Of a stretch of DNA of 64,000 nt, positions 22,817-31,288 are shown in pieces (position 1 is the stretch's first letter; the number at the start of each line of letters is the position of its first letter). Made by a program: the position numbers and the translations under genes. The stretch comes from Actinocorallia populi (GTDB taxonomy: Bacteria > Actinomycetota > Actinomycetes > Streptosporangiales > Streptosporangiaceae), in NCBI RefSeq assembly GCF_002995495.1, contig NZ_PVZV01000014.1:32064-96063 (forward strand), read 5' to 3'. Under the pieces are notes generated by a model that did not search any database, was not told the DNA's origin, and was given only the letters and a program-made list of their open reading frames with translations.

Positions 22817-23449
22817 TCAAGGCGTGCGGGGCGGGGCGGCCAGCAGCTGCGCGGCCTCCTCCAGGCAGACGACCTCGGCGTACTTGTGGCGCAGGTCGAA
22901 CAGGGCGGCCTCGTGCGGGCGGGGGTCGCGGTCGCCGCAGGCGTCGGCGACCACGTAGGGGACGAACCCGTGCTGCAGGGCGTCCACCCCGGTGGCGCGC
23001 ACGCAGCCGCTGGTGGACAGGCCGCAGATCAGCAGGGTGTCGACGGACATCGCGGTGAGGGTGGCGGCCAGGCTGGTGCCGAAGAACGCGCTGGCGTACT
23101 GCTTGACCACCACCACGTCGCCCTCGCGCGGCGTCAGCTCCGGCACGAAGCCCCCGTGGGGGTTGCCGCGCTGGAAGGCGGCCAGCGCCGGCACCTTGCG
23201 GTAGAACAGCCCGCCGTCGGCGCCGCCGGGCAGGTACTCGACCCTGGTGAAGACGACGGGCGCCCCGGCGGCGCGTCCGGCGGCCACCAGCGCGGCCCCG
23301 GCGGCGACCGCGTCCTCGACGCCGGCGTACAGCGGGGAGTCCTTCTCCAGGTAGGCCCGCACCATGTCCACGACCAGGACGGCGGGCCGCCGCCCGAACG
23401 GCAGCCGCCCTCCGAATCCTGCTTTTTCGTAGTCTTGTTCCAAATTCAT
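22817..23449 (-). CDS. Isochorismatase-fold amidohydrolase (N-carbamoylsarcosine amidase-like)
   Basis: A 210-residue cytosolic cysteine hydrolase. The Asp-Lys-Cys triad is visible as Asp in VLVVDMVRAY (near 28), Lys in VVVKQYASAFFGT (near 117) and Cys in GLSTSGCVRATGVDA (near 152), with the family cis-peptide region before the Cys. Closest to N-carbamoylsarcosine amidase, maleamate amidase and nicotinamidase-type enzymes, which release ammonia or carbamate from small amides. The ATG at 23449 has GAGGGG upstream. Divergent from the secreted-protein gene over operator G. Its presence beside a nitrilase and a cyclase supports a nitrogen-containing substrate. Confidence 0.88.
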   Translation of the reverse strand: MNLEQDYEKAGFGGRLPFGRRPAVLVVDMVRAYLEKDSPLYAGVEDAVAAGAALVAAGRAAGAPVVFTRVEYLPGGADGGLFYRKVPALAAFQRGNPHGGFVPELTPREGDVVVVKQYASAFFGTSLAATLTAMSVDTLLICGLSTSGCVRATGVDALQHGFVPYVVADACGDRDPRPHEAALFDLRHKYAEVVCLEEAAQLLAAPPRTP

Positions 23450-23490
23450 TGCGCATCCCCTCTGTGCGTTCCGGTTCAGCATAGGGATCT

Positions 23491-23515
23491 GTATCTTCAA
23501 GCGAAACGTCGTTTC
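23491..23515. promoter_or_regulatory. Composite IclR-type operator, site G
   Basis: GTATC-N7-GAAAC-N3-GTTTC in the divergent promoter of the isochorismatase-fold gene and the secreted-protein gene, 22 bases from the latter. The inner 13-bp palindrome is perfect. Confidence 0.7.
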
Positions 23516-23536
23516 CCTCACTTGGGGAGTTGGTCC

Positions 23537-24226
23537 ATGCGACACACCATCGGGCGGGGAATCCTCGCCCTGGGGACGGCGGGCACCTGCCTCGCCGTCC
23601 TCTCCGGCGCCTCCTCCGCCTCCGCGGCGGCCGCGCCGGCCGGTGACCTGTGCCTGCGCGCGCAGCACCAGACCGCCGGGATCGACCAAGCCGCCTTCCA
23701 GGCGGCGGGAGGCGAACTGAGCAACGTCGAATATCCCGACAAGACCTCTTTCGAGAAGTCCAAACCGACGGAGAAGCCCCTCGTCACCGGCTCCTACACC
23801 ACCTACGAGGACGAGGCGGGGACGCTGCCCCGGCAGGTCCGGTGCAAGACCAAGCGGTCCGACCACCTGCAACTGGTCTACGGGCAGGACGCGGCAGGGC
23901 CCGAACAGCAGTGCAAGGTGGTCAACGAGACCACGCTCCAGGAGGTCGACGCCTCCTTCACCGAGGCGGAACGCGCCTCGCTGGCCTACCCGGCCTCGAA
24001 GGTCGTCGTCGACCGCGACGTGCCGGCCTTCACCGGCTGGGACTGGCTGTGGGAGTTCCCCGCGGCGTACGAGGACCGGCGCGGCAGGCTCCACCTGCCG
24101 TCGCGGTCGCTGTCCGTCCCGTGGACGTGGAACGCGCTTCCCGCGAGCTTCCGCGGCCAGCACTACTGCACGTTCATCGCGCCGCCGTACCTCAGGCGGC
24201 TGATGCTGGGGCAGGCCGTTCTCTGA
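23537..24226 (+). CDS. Secreted protein of unknown function under operator G
   Basis: A 229-residue exported protein with a clear signal peptide (residues 1-32, cleaved near ASA-AAAP). The mature part has four Cys (in DLCLRAQ, VRCKTKRS, EQQCKVVN and HYCTFIAPPY), allowing two disulfides, and several aromatic-rich stretches (TGWDWLWEFPAAYEDRRGR). I do not recognise the family and see no catalytic motif, lipobox or sorting signal. The ATG follows GGGGAG by 7 bases. Sharing operator G with a catabolic hydrolase suggests a role outside the cell in handling the same compound, or in the surface complex (inference). Confidence 0.65.
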   Translation: MRHTIGRGILALGTAGTCLAVLSGASSASAAAAPAGDLCLRAQHQTAGIDQAAFQAAGGELSNVEYPDKTSFEKSKPTEKPLVTGSYTTYEDEAGTLPRQVRCKTKRSDHLQLVYGQDAAGPEQQCKVVNETTLQEVDASFTEAERASLAYPASKVVVDRDVPAFTGWDWLWEFPAAYEDRRGRLHLPSRSLSVPWTWNALPASFRGQHYCTFIAPPYLRRLMLGQAVL

Positions 24227-24251
24227 TCTGTCCAAAATCGGCCGCCCGCTC

Positions 24252-24298
24252 CCGGAGCGCCCCTACCTGCGGTTTCCCGCGGGGCCGGGGCGCTCCGG
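24252..24298 (+). terminator. Hairpin terminator
   Basis: A perfect 12-bp stem (24252-24263 with 24287-24298) just after the secreted-protein gene. The rest of the gap to 24377 shows nothing distinctive. Confidence 0.65.
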
Positions 24299-24376
24299 TG
24301 TTCCTGATGGGACGAAGCGGGCTTCTCATCATGGTTCGCGCCTCGTGCCATGGTCGGCGGCGCATACGCTGTCCAG

Positions 24377-25648
24377 ATGTCTCAGGTGACGATGCGCCCG
24401 CCCTCGGACGCGCCTTCCGGGTCCGCCGTCCCCCGAGAACCGGCCCGCCTGGGCTGGCTCGACCTCCTCCGCGGGATCGCCGCGCTGATGGTGGCGCTGC
24501 AGCACGCGATGTACTACTACACCCCGGCCGCCTGGACGCAGATGTCGCGTTGGATCGATCCCGGCAAGTACGGGGTCCTGCTGTTCTTCCTCATCAGCGG
24601 CTACATCGTGCCCGCCTCGCTGGAACGGCGGGGGAGCGTGCGCGGCTTCTGGATCGGGCGCCTCCTGCGCATCTACCCGCTGCTGCTGACGGTCTGCGCG
24701 CTGCTGCTGGTCCCGCTCGCCCTCGGCTGGTGGGAGCCGCGCGCCGAGGTCGAGGGCATGGACCCGCTGCTGGGCACCGTGGCGCACCTGACGATGCTGC
24801 AGGACCTGGTCGCCGTGCCGAACCTGCTCAACGTGCTGTGGACGCTCTCCTACGAGATGGTCTTCTACCTGCTGGTCGTCGCGCTGTTCGTGACCGGGGC
24901 GCACCGGCGCTCGGCGGAGATCGCGCTGGGCTTCGCGGTGGCCGCGGTGCTGCTCGGCGGCCTGCTGCCCCGGGCCCTGCTGTCGGAGTCCTTCGGCACC
25001 GGCCCCGTCGTCGCGGCCGTCGCGGCCGTCCTCGTCGCGGCGCTCGCCGCGTCGGTCTCCGGCCGCCCCGCCCTCGCCCGCTGGGGCGCGGTGGCCGGAG
25101 GGGCGCTGGGCCTGGTGCTCCTGCTGGTCAACGGGCGGCCCGGAGCCTGGGAGACCCTGTCCATCTTCGCCGTCATGTTCCTGGGCACCGCGATCTACCG
25201 CGTCGAACAGGGCCAGATCTCCCGGCGGACGGCCGCGTGGGCCGCGGCGCTGGTGTTCGGCTGCACCGTCGCGTCGGGGCTGCTCAACGCGGGGCAGTGG
25301 CTGAGCGGCTCCGAGGCCGCCGGGCTGCGGCTGATCTGGACGGGTTCGCTGGTGCTGGCGGCCCTGAGCTTCTGGGCGGGGCGCCGCCTGCGCCACCGCC
25401 GCGTCCCGCGGGCGCTGACCGGCCTCGGCACCATCAGCTTCTCGCTCTACCTCGTGCACCCGGTGCTGCTCATGGCGGCCGAGGCGCTGCTCGGCGAGGC
25501 GGGCCCCCAGCGCTGGGGCGGCCTGGCCGTCTTCACCCTGGTGCTCGTCGCGGTGAGCTGGGCGTCGTACCGCTGCGTCGAGGCGCCCTTCCAGCGGCTC
25601 GGCCGCGACCTCGTCCGCAGGCAGGCCGCCAGGGGCCGGGCGGGCTAG
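24377..25648 (+). CDS. Acyltransferase family 3 membrane protein
   Basis: A 423-residue integral membrane O-acyltransferase of the OafA/WecH type, which moves acetyl or other acyl groups onto sugars or lipids at the membrane. Signature regions: LGWLDLLRGIAALMVALQHA at the N terminus with the family His, LFFLISGYIVPAS, GRLLRIYPLLL, and TISFSLYLVHPVLL near the C terminus; about ten membrane helices. The start is uncertain (ATG at 24350, 24377 or 24392); none has a strong ribosome site. Its stop overlaps the convergent sulfatase stop. Acceptor unknown. Confidence 0.85.
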   Translation: MSQVTMRPPSDAPSGSAVPREPARLGWLDLLRGIAALMVALQHAMYYYTPAAWTQMSRWIDPGKYGVLLFFLISGYIVPASLERRGSVRGFWIGRLLRIYPLLLTVCALLLVPLALGWWEPRAEVEGMDPLLGTVAHLTMLQDLVAVPNLLNVLWTLSYEMVFYLLVVALFVTGAHRRSAEIALGFAVAAVLLGGLLPRALLSESFGTGPVVAAVAAVLVAALAASVSGRPALARWGAVAGGALGLVLLLVNGRPGAWETLSIFAVMFLGTAIYRVEQGQISRRTAAWAAALVFGCTVASGLLNAGQWLSGSEAAGLRLIWTGSLVLAALSFWAGRRLRHRRVPRALTGLGTISFSLYLVHPVLLMAAEALLGEAGPQRWGGLAVFTLVLVAVSWASYRCVEAPFQRLGRDLVRRQAARGRAG

Positions 25649-27150
25649 GCGGGGAGGCCGGGGCCGCCCGGGCCGGGGCGGAGGTCCTGCGCCTGCGGCG
25701 TCCAGGACTCGCGCATGTAGGAGATGCCCTCCTGGACCATGGCGGGGTGGCGGGAGGCGATGTCCTCGCTCTCCCACGGGTCGTCGAAGAGGTCGTAGAG
25801 CTCGTACGTCCAGTCGGCCCCCGGCACGCTGTAGTCGGGGCCGGGGCCCCAGCCGATGAGCTTCCAGCGGCCGAACCGGACGGCGGCGGAGACGTTCCTG
25901 CCCAGGCCCTCCTCCTCGGCGCGGTGCAGGGGGGTGCTGCCGACGTGCAGGCGCAGCCAGTACAGGTACGGGTGCACCGCCGCCGCGCCGTCGCCGGTGA
26001 GGACCGGGCGCAGGGACAGCCCGTCGGTGCCGGGGGGCGGCTGGACGTCCGCGAAGTCGGCGAGGGTGGCGAGCAGGTCGTAGTGCGCCGTCGGGTGCTC
26101 GACCGTCGTGCCGGAGGTGCGCCGGAACAGGCGGGGCGACCAGGCGATGAACGGGACCCTGATGCCGCCCTCGTAGAGGTTGCGCTTGAGCCCGCGGAAG
26201 GGCCCCGCGGCCTGGAAGAAGTCCGGGTGGACGCCGCGCTCCTGGTGGGGGCCGTTGTCGCTGGTGAAGATGACGACGGTGTCGTCGGCCAGCCCCTGGG
26301 TGTGCAGTTCCTCCAGGAGCGTGCCCACGTACCTGTCGAGCAGGGTGATCTGCGCGGCGTGCGCGGCGTCCTCGGGGTCCCAGCCCAGACCCGAGTACTC
26401 GCCGAGCCGGGGCGCGGCCGAGGGCGCGTGCGGCAGCGGCGGGGTGAGCGTGAGCAGGAACGGCTCGCGGCTCGGTTCGCGCAGGAAGTCCAGCGCCCGC
26501 CGCATGATGAGGTCGGGCCCGAACAGCATGCCGCTCTCGCCCTGGTTGCCCGGCACCGACACGGACTCGTCGTTGTGCCACAGCGCGCGCGGGTAGTAGT
26601 AGTGCGCCGAGCGGTGGGTGAGGTAGCCGAAGAACTCCTCGAACCCGTAGGCGTTGGGGTGGTCGGGGCCCGGCTGGTCGGGCCCGAAGCCCCACTTGCC
26701 GAACAGGCCTGTGCGGTAGCCGCTCTCGCGCAGCATCGTGGCGAAGGTCGGCACGCCCTGCAGCGGCAGGTCCTGGCCCTGCGGCGGGTTGCGGCGGACC
26801 GGCGAGTGGCCGCTGTGCAGCCCGGTGAACATCGAGGCGCGGGCGGGCGCGCAGACCGGCGCGGCGGCGTAGGCGTGGGTGAAGCGCAGCCCGTCGGCGG
26901 CCATCCGGTCGAGATGGGGGGTGCGGATCTTCTGCTGCCCGTAGCAGCCCAGCTGGCCGTAGCCGAGGTCGTCGGCGAGCACGACGATGAAGTTCGGGCG
27001 CCGGCCCGCGGCCCGGACGTTCTGCTTGCGGGGCGTGTCGGAGGATCCCGGCGCCTGGGAGACCGGCCAGGCCGCGACCCCCACCGCGCCGGCCGCCAGA
27101 CCGCCCATTCCCAGCAGGAAGCGGCGTCTGTTCGGCGAGGTCGGGATCAT
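25645..27150 (-). CDS. Tat-exported sulfatase
   Basis: A 501-residue arylsulfatase-family enzyme. The N terminus NRRRFLLGMGGLAAGAVG is a twin-arginine signal peptide. The metal Asp pair is D60-D61 in VVLADDLGYG, and the formylglycine site is C100 in the motif CAPAR (C-x-A/P-x-R form) of APVCAPARASMFTG. Further conserved stretches are FTSDNGPH and GLKRNLYEGGIRVPFI. It should hydrolyse sulfate esters outside the membrane after Cys-to-formylglycine maturation. No maturase gene lies in this window. It is followed by the acyltransferase gene, convergent. The substrate cannot be assigned. Confidence 0.9.
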   Translation of the reverse strand: MIPTSPNRRRFLLGMGGLAAGAVGVAAWPVSQAPGSSDTPRKQNVRAAGRRPNFIVVLADDLGYGQLGCYGQQKIRTPHLDRMAADGLRFTHAYAAAPVCAPARASMFTGLHSGHSPVRRNPPQGQDLPLQGVPTFATMLRESGYRTGLFGKWGFGPDQPGPDHPNAYGFEEFFGYLTHRSAHYYYPRALWHNDESVSVPGNQGESGMLFGPDLIMRRALDFLREPSREPFLLTLTPPLPHAPSAAPRLGEYSGLGWDPEDAAHAAQITLLDRYVGTLLEELHTQGLADDTVVIFTSDNGPHQERGVHPDFFQAAGPFRGLKRNLYEGGIRVPFIAWSPRLFRRTSGTTVEHPTAHYDLLATLADFADVQPPPGTDGLSLRPVLTGDGAAAVHPYLYWLRLHVGSTPLHRAEEEGLGRNVSAAVRFGRWKLIGWGPGPDYSVPGADWTYELYDLFDDPWESEDIASRHPAMVQEGISYMRESWTPQAQDLRPGPGGPGLPA

Positions 27151-27298
27151 CGGTCGGGCTCCGGGCGGTCAAGCGGGGGGATGGCGTCAGCCAGCTTAGA
27201 GCACCCCTGATCATTCGGCGTCCGGTTCGCGCCGGTGTCCTCCTCTCGCCATTCCCGCTTCATCCCGCTTCACACCCGGGGTCCCTTTCCGTGCCCTG

Positions 27299-28543
27299 TC
27301 AGACGACCGTCACCGGATGCCGGACGACCGCGCCGAACAGGTAGCCGAGGGTGTTGTGCGGCTCGGTGTCGGGCTGGACGGCGCCGGTCTCGTCCACGGC
27401 GCGGGCGAGGAGCACGTGGGAGCCCTTCGCCGGACGTTCCCAGACATACCGCCACCGCTGCCAGGCGTACCGCGCGCGGGCGCGTTCCAGCACGGCCGGA
27501 CGCCAGGACGCGCCTTCGTCGACGCTGACCTCGACGCGCCGGATCCGCCCGCCGCCCGACCAGGAGCGCCCGGTGAGCACCACCCTCCGGCGCGCGGGGA
27601 TCTCGGCGTCCCAGGCCAGCTCGAAGGCGCTCTTGACGTTCTGGCGCGTGACGGGCTCGCTGCCCTCGGGCGGGTGGCCCGCGCCGAACAGCCGGTAGTA
27701 CCGGGTGTTCCAGGGGGAGAACAGCGGTTCGGCGGCGACCTGGATGTCGCCGACCCACTTGATGGAGGCGATCCCCGCCCAGCCCGGCACCACCACGCGC
27801 ACGGGGAACCCGTGGTCGGGGGGCAGCGGCCGGCCGTTCAGCTCGTAGGCGAGCAGGACGTCCTCCAGCGCCTTGGAGACCGGCAGGGGGCGGCGCACCC
27901 GGCCCTGGACGACGCCCTTGTCGACGTACTCGGCGTCCAGCCCCGACGGCAGGACGTCCACCGCCTCGGGGGTGAGGCCCGCGTGCCGCAGGACGGTCGC
28001 CAGCGGCACGCCCCGCCACCGCCCGACGCCGATCGCCCCGAGCCTCCACGGGGTGCCGCTGACGGCCTGCCCCTGCTGGGTGGTGAAGAACCCCCGGGCG
28101 TTGCCGGTGCACTCGATGGCGGCGGTGACGGTCTCGGCCGGCAGGGAGCGCAGGTCGCCGTATCCGAACTCGACGGCCTGGCCGGGTCCGGGCGCGCCGC
28201 GCAGCCCGTCGCCCCACAGCCGCAGCCGGTAGGCGTCCGGATCGATCTCGGGGGTGGCGGTGTGGTTGCGGACGAAGAAGCGCTCGGCGGGGGTGAGGAA
28301 CTCCCGGGTGCGCACCGACTCCCAGCGCAGTTCGGCGTTGGTCCCGTGGGAGACGAACCACTCGGGGGGCAGCGGTTTGACGATGGGACCCGCGGCCCGC
28401 GCGGGGGAGGGCGCGGCGCCGGCGAAGGCCAGCCCGGCGCCCAGCGCGGCCGAGCCGCGCAGCAGGCCGCGGCGCGACATCCGCGACCACTGGCGCGCGC
28501 GGACGGCGTCGTAGACGCTCTCGTCGGTGAGGTCGTGATCCAT
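27299..28543 (-). CDS. Tat-exported sulfite oxidase-like molybdoenzyme
   Basis: A 414-residue oxidoreductase of the sulfite oxidase/SorT/YedY-like family. A twin-arginine motif (SRRGLLRGSAALGAG) directs export. The molybdopterin domain includes the Mo-ligand Cys in AAIECTGNARGFF and the conserved WRGVPLATVL and GFPVRVVVPGW segments, followed by a C-terminal dimerisation Ig-like domain (IRRVEVSVDEGASW). Probably oxidises sulfite or another small oxyanion outside the cell. ATG 28543 is used; a GTG at 28558 is equally possible and adds five residues. Next to a sulfatase, so an extracellular sulfur role is tempting but unproven; a 148-base gap separates the two. Confidence 0.87.
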   Translation of the reverse strand: MDHDLTDESVYDAVRARQWSRMSRRGLLRGSAALGAGLAFAGAAPSPARAAGPIVKPLPPEWFVSHGTNAELRWESVRTREFLTPAERFFVRNHTATPEIDPDAYRLRLWGDGLRGAPGPGQAVEFGYGDLRSLPAETVTAAIECTGNARGFFTTQQGQAVSGTPWRLGAIGVGRWRGVPLATVLRHAGLTPEAVDVLPSGLDAEYVDKGVVQGRVRRPLPVSKALEDVLLAYELNGRPLPPDHGFPVRVVVPGWAGIASIKWVGDIQVAAEPLFSPWNTRYYRLFGAGHPPEGSEPVTRQNVKSAFELAWDAEIPARRRVVLTGRSWSGGGRIRRVEVSVDEGASWRPAVLERARARYAWQRWRYVWERPAKGSHVLLARAVDETGAVQPDTEPHNTLGYLFGAVVRHPVTVV

Positions 28544-28576
28544 GGGACCGATGGTCACCCGAATTCCATGCTAAGT

Positions 28577-28587
28577 CAACCAGGTTG
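28577..28587. promoter_or_regulatory. Short palindrome in the molybdoenzyme promoter
   Basis: CAACC-A-GGTTG, followed by another GGTTGGTT-like copy, 34 bases upstream of the molybdoenzyme gene. It resembles TetR-family operators, but no TetR gene is nearby. Confidence 0.35.
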
Positions 28588-28779
28588 GTTGGTTATTCCG
28601 CGGAGGAGTACTCGCCCCCTCCGGGCACCCTGCGGTCTGGAGTTACGGTCACGTGGGGGATACTGTATGTCACTTTCCGTTATTGGATCGAGGGGGAACA
28701 TGCGAGGCCGGTTCTCGCCGGGGCACGGTACTCCGCCCGCGGGCGCGGGGCGCCCCTCCCGGTGACCCCGGTGCGGAGG

Positions 28780-29265
28780 ATGGTGAGTGCCCTGGTGCTG
28801 GGAGCCGGGGCACTGGTCGTGGTGCTCTGCGGGCACGCCCTCGTCGTCACCCCGCAACTGGTGGCGGAGAGCCCGCCGCCACCGCCGGGCCAGGACTTCG
28901 GCTCCGCCACCGCGCTGGTCGTCTTCCCGCTGGTGGTGTCGGCGGGACTGCTGGGCGGGATGCTGCTGATCTGGTCGGGCGTGCGGGGCATGCGCTCGGC
29001 GGGCCGTCCGGTGCTCTGGCGGGCCCGGCAGAGGACGGCCCTGTGGGGCTGCGCCGTCGGCACGGTCCTGGCCGCGTTCATCTACTTCTTCAGCGGGGAG
29101 CCGTGGACGGGCCTGCCGGAGGACTCCCGCGTCCAGGGGATCCTGATGGTCGTCTTCTACAGCGCCCTGGGCTTCCTGCTGATCGCGGTGCTCGCCCTCC
29201 AGAACGAGAGGAACGGCCGCGTCCCGCGCGCGGAGGCGTCCCGGCGGCGCCCGCGCTCACCGTGA
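28780..29265 (+). CDS. Small membrane protein of unknown function
   Basis: A 161-residue predicted membrane protein with four hydrophobic segments (about residues 2-25, 45-68, 88-108 and 125-146), separated by a Pro-rich extracellular loop (ESPPPPPGQD), with a basic Arg-rich tail. No family recognised. The start is unsure: ATG 28780 abuts CGGAGG, GTG 28783 is 3 bases from it, and in-frame codons extend further upstream to 28585. Its end overlaps the convergent Fe-S reductase gene by 9 bases. Confidence 0.55.
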   Translation: MVSALVLGAGALVVVLCGHALVVTPQLVAESPPPPPGQDFGSATALVVFPLVVSAGLLGGMLLIWSGVRGMRSAGRPVLWRARQRTALWGCAVGTVLAAFIYFFSGEPWTGLPEDSRVQGILMVVFYSALGFLLIAVLALQNERNGRVPRAEASRRRPRSP

Positions 29266-30126
29266 GGATCCGGCCAGCTGCCCGTAGTTCAGGACCGGCC
29301 CCTCTCGGCAGACCCGCACGGGTCCGTCCGGCGTCTCCAGCAGGCAGCGCCCGCACCGGCCGCTGCCGCACTGGACGAGTTCGTGCGCGGCCACCTGGAT
29401 CCGCTCGGCGGCCACCCCCTGCTCGTGCAGCCTCCGCGCGGTGGCCAGCGCCGGCCGCAGCGGCCCGGCCAGCAGCGCCACCGCCGCGTCCGGGTCGAAG
29501 GACAGACCGCCCGGGGACTCCGGGCCGTCCGCCGCAGGGCCGTCCACCACCGGGACGACCCTCCCCGACGGGGCGGGCCGCCCGCCGGAACCCTCGGGCG
29601 CGGCCGTCCAGACGGCCCCCGCCGCCCACACCCGCAGGCTCCGGTAGCGCGCCGAGTCGGCCAGCACCCGCTCCACCACCGGCCGGAGCAGGGCCAGACC
29701 CGGCTCCCAGCCGAGGACCAGCAGCTCGCCGCCCGCCGCGGGGCCGAGGTCCCAGCCGTTGCCGCGCGGGCCCGACAGCCCCACCCGGTCGCCGATCCGG
29801 CAGGCGCCCGGCCCGCACGGCACCCGCAGGGCCCTGAGCTCCACCAGCGAACTCTCCCCGGACCGCCCGTCGGACAGCAGCGGCCTGCCGCCCACGTCGG
29901 CCGCGGGGATGCGCATGCCCGCCCGGGTGTGCAGCACCCAGAACCGGCCCGGCGCCGCGCAGGCGGACGCCGGGGGAGCCTGCCCGGCCCGTTCGCGCTC
30001 CTGTCCATCGGGCGCGTCGGGCACCAGGACCAGCGTCATCTCGCCCGGGAGCTCGGCGTACCGGTCCACGATCCGGTAGGGGCGCGGCGCCGTGCTCCAG
30101 ACCCGATACCGCTCCCTGCCCGGCAC
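29257..30126 (-). CDS. Ferredoxin reductase-type subunit with C-terminal [2Fe-2S] motif
   Basis: A 289-residue cytosolic electron-transfer protein resembling the PyrK/AsrB/hydrogenase-gamma family. An N-terminal FAD-type barrel is suggested by FWVLHTRAGMRIPAADVGG and RIGDRVGLSGPRGNGW, a Rossmann-like middle part is weak (LLVLGWEPGLALLRPVVERVL), and the C terminus has a clear four-Cys cluster motif CGSGRCGRC...C (about 261-279). The typical GGG-rich nucleotide motif is poorly kept, so NAD(P)H use is uncertain. The GTG at 30126 is backed by a GAGGGGGG stretch. It sits divergent from a universal stress gene across a DevR-type box, so hypoxic induction is likely (inference). Confidence 0.7.
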   Translation of the reverse strand: MPGRERYRVWSTAPRPYRIVDRYAELPGEMTLVLVPDAPDGQERERAGQAPPASACAAPGRFWVLHTRAGMRIPAADVGGRPLLSDGRSGESSLVELRALRVPCGPGACRIGDRVGLSGPRGNGWDLGPAAGGELLVLGWEPGLALLRPVVERVLADSARYRSLRVWAAGAVWTAAPEGSGGRPAPSGRVVPVVDGPAADGPESPGGLSFDPDAAVALLAGPLRPALATARRLHEQGVAAERIQVAAHELVQCGSGRCGRCLLETPDGPVRVCREGPVLNYGQLAGSSR

Positions 30127-30211
30127 ACGGCCCCCCTCGCGTCTCGTCCCGCCCGTGCCCGGCGATCCGGACACCCGCACCAGGCTGCGGGCGCGGCCCC
30201 CCGGACAGGTA

Positions 30212-30225
30212 GGGGCGAAAGTCCC
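30212..30225. promoter_or_regulatory. DevR/DosR-type box 1
   Basis: GGGGCGAAAGTCCC, one step from the GGGAC-N4-GTCCC palindrome, between the divergent Fe-S reductase and universal stress protein genes. Confidence 0.6.
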
Positions 30226-30407
30226 TTTCCCGGAGCAGTCCCGCCGGTGGCGAAGGTCCTCCCGGCCGGGGACGTGCGCCTCTGCCCGGCCGCCCCGCCC
30301 GGCACGGCATGATCCACTCGGGGGGCGGGGCACACCGAGTGCTTACCCGCGCACCCGGTACCGCGTCCCCCGATCCGGGGATGCCCATCGAGACGAAGGA
30401 GAACACG

Positions 30408-31265
30408 ATGACCCGGCGCCATGGAGTGCTCGTCGGCTACGACGGCTCCGAGGGCGGCGACCTCGCCCTGGACTGGGCCGCGGAGGAGGCAGTCCTCCGC
30501 GGGCTCCCGCTGACGGTCTGCCACGTCTGGCAGATCGTCTACCCGGGGTTCGTCGTGATGCCGGTGACCACGTTGAGCGACGCGGCCGAGAGCATCACCA
30601 GGACCGCCGCGGAACGCGTCTCGGGCGCCCACCCGGGGCTGGAGGTCCGCAGGCTGGTGGAGAGCGGATCGCCCGCCTACGCGCTGATCGAGCACGCGAG
30701 GGAGGCCGGGCTGACCGTGGTGGGCAGCGAGGGCGCCGGCACCGTGCGCAAGGCGCTCCTCGGATCGGTGAGCGCCCAGGTGACCGCGCACGCTTCCGGC
30801 GCCGTGACGGTCGTGCGCCCGACCTTCGGGCAGGGGAGCCGGCCCGGGCGGATCGTGGCCGGCGTCGACGGATCGCCCGCCGCCGACCACGCGCTGGGCG
30901 CGGCGTTCGAGGAGGCGCACCTGCGCCGGACGGGGCTGACCGTCCTGTGCGTGTGCCCGGAGAACGCGGGCGTGCGCGACACCCCGTTCGTCGACGACGG
31001 GGTCCTGCGCGAGCTGTCCCGGGAGCGGTTCGAGCGGTCCGTGGACTCCTGGCGGGCGAAGTACCCCCAGGTGCGGGCCGAGAAGGTCTTCCTGGAGGGC
31101 GACCCGGTCACCGAGCTGATCAACGCGTCCGAGGGGGCGGTCCTCCTGGTCGTCGGCTCCCGGGGCGTCGGCGGCATCCGGAGCATGCTCCTGGGCTCGG
31201 TGAGCGACGCGGCCGTCCGCCATGCGCTCTGCTCGGTCACCGTGGTCCACCCGCCGGAGGAGTGA
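30408..31265 (+). CDS. Tandem universal stress protein
   Basis: A 285-residue cytosolic protein with two UspA domains (about 1-140 and 146-285). Each starts with a beta strand and Asp (VLVGYDGSEGG; IVAGVDGSPAA). The ATP-binding loop G-x2-G-x9-G-S is well kept in the second domain (GSRGVGGIRSMLLGSVS) and altered in the first (GSEGAGTVRKALLGSVS). USP tandems are typical DevR/DosR regulon members tied to dormancy and low oxygen. ATG start with AAGGAG 7 bases upstream. It heads a co-directional run of genes to 33241. Confidence 0.9.
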   Translation: MTRRHGVLVGYDGSEGGDLALDWAAEEAVLRGLPLTVCHVWQIVYPGFVVMPVTTLSDAAESITRTAAERVSGAHPGLEVRRLVESGSPAYALIEHAREAGLTVVGSEGAGTVRKALLGSVSAQVTAHASGAVTVVRPTFGQGSRPGRIVAGVDGSPAADHALGAAFEEAHLRRTGLTVLCVCPENAGVRDTPFVDDGVLRELSRERFERSVDSWRAKYPQVRAEKVFLEGDPVTELINASEGAVLLVVGSRGVGGIRSMLLGSVSDAAVRHALCSVTVVHPPEE

Positions 31266-31288
31266 ACGCGGCAGAAGGGAGAAGGAGC

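Noticed and set aside
23537..24226. Lipoprotein
   Set aside because: No Cys lipobox at the signal-peptide end; the site reads SASAAAAP.
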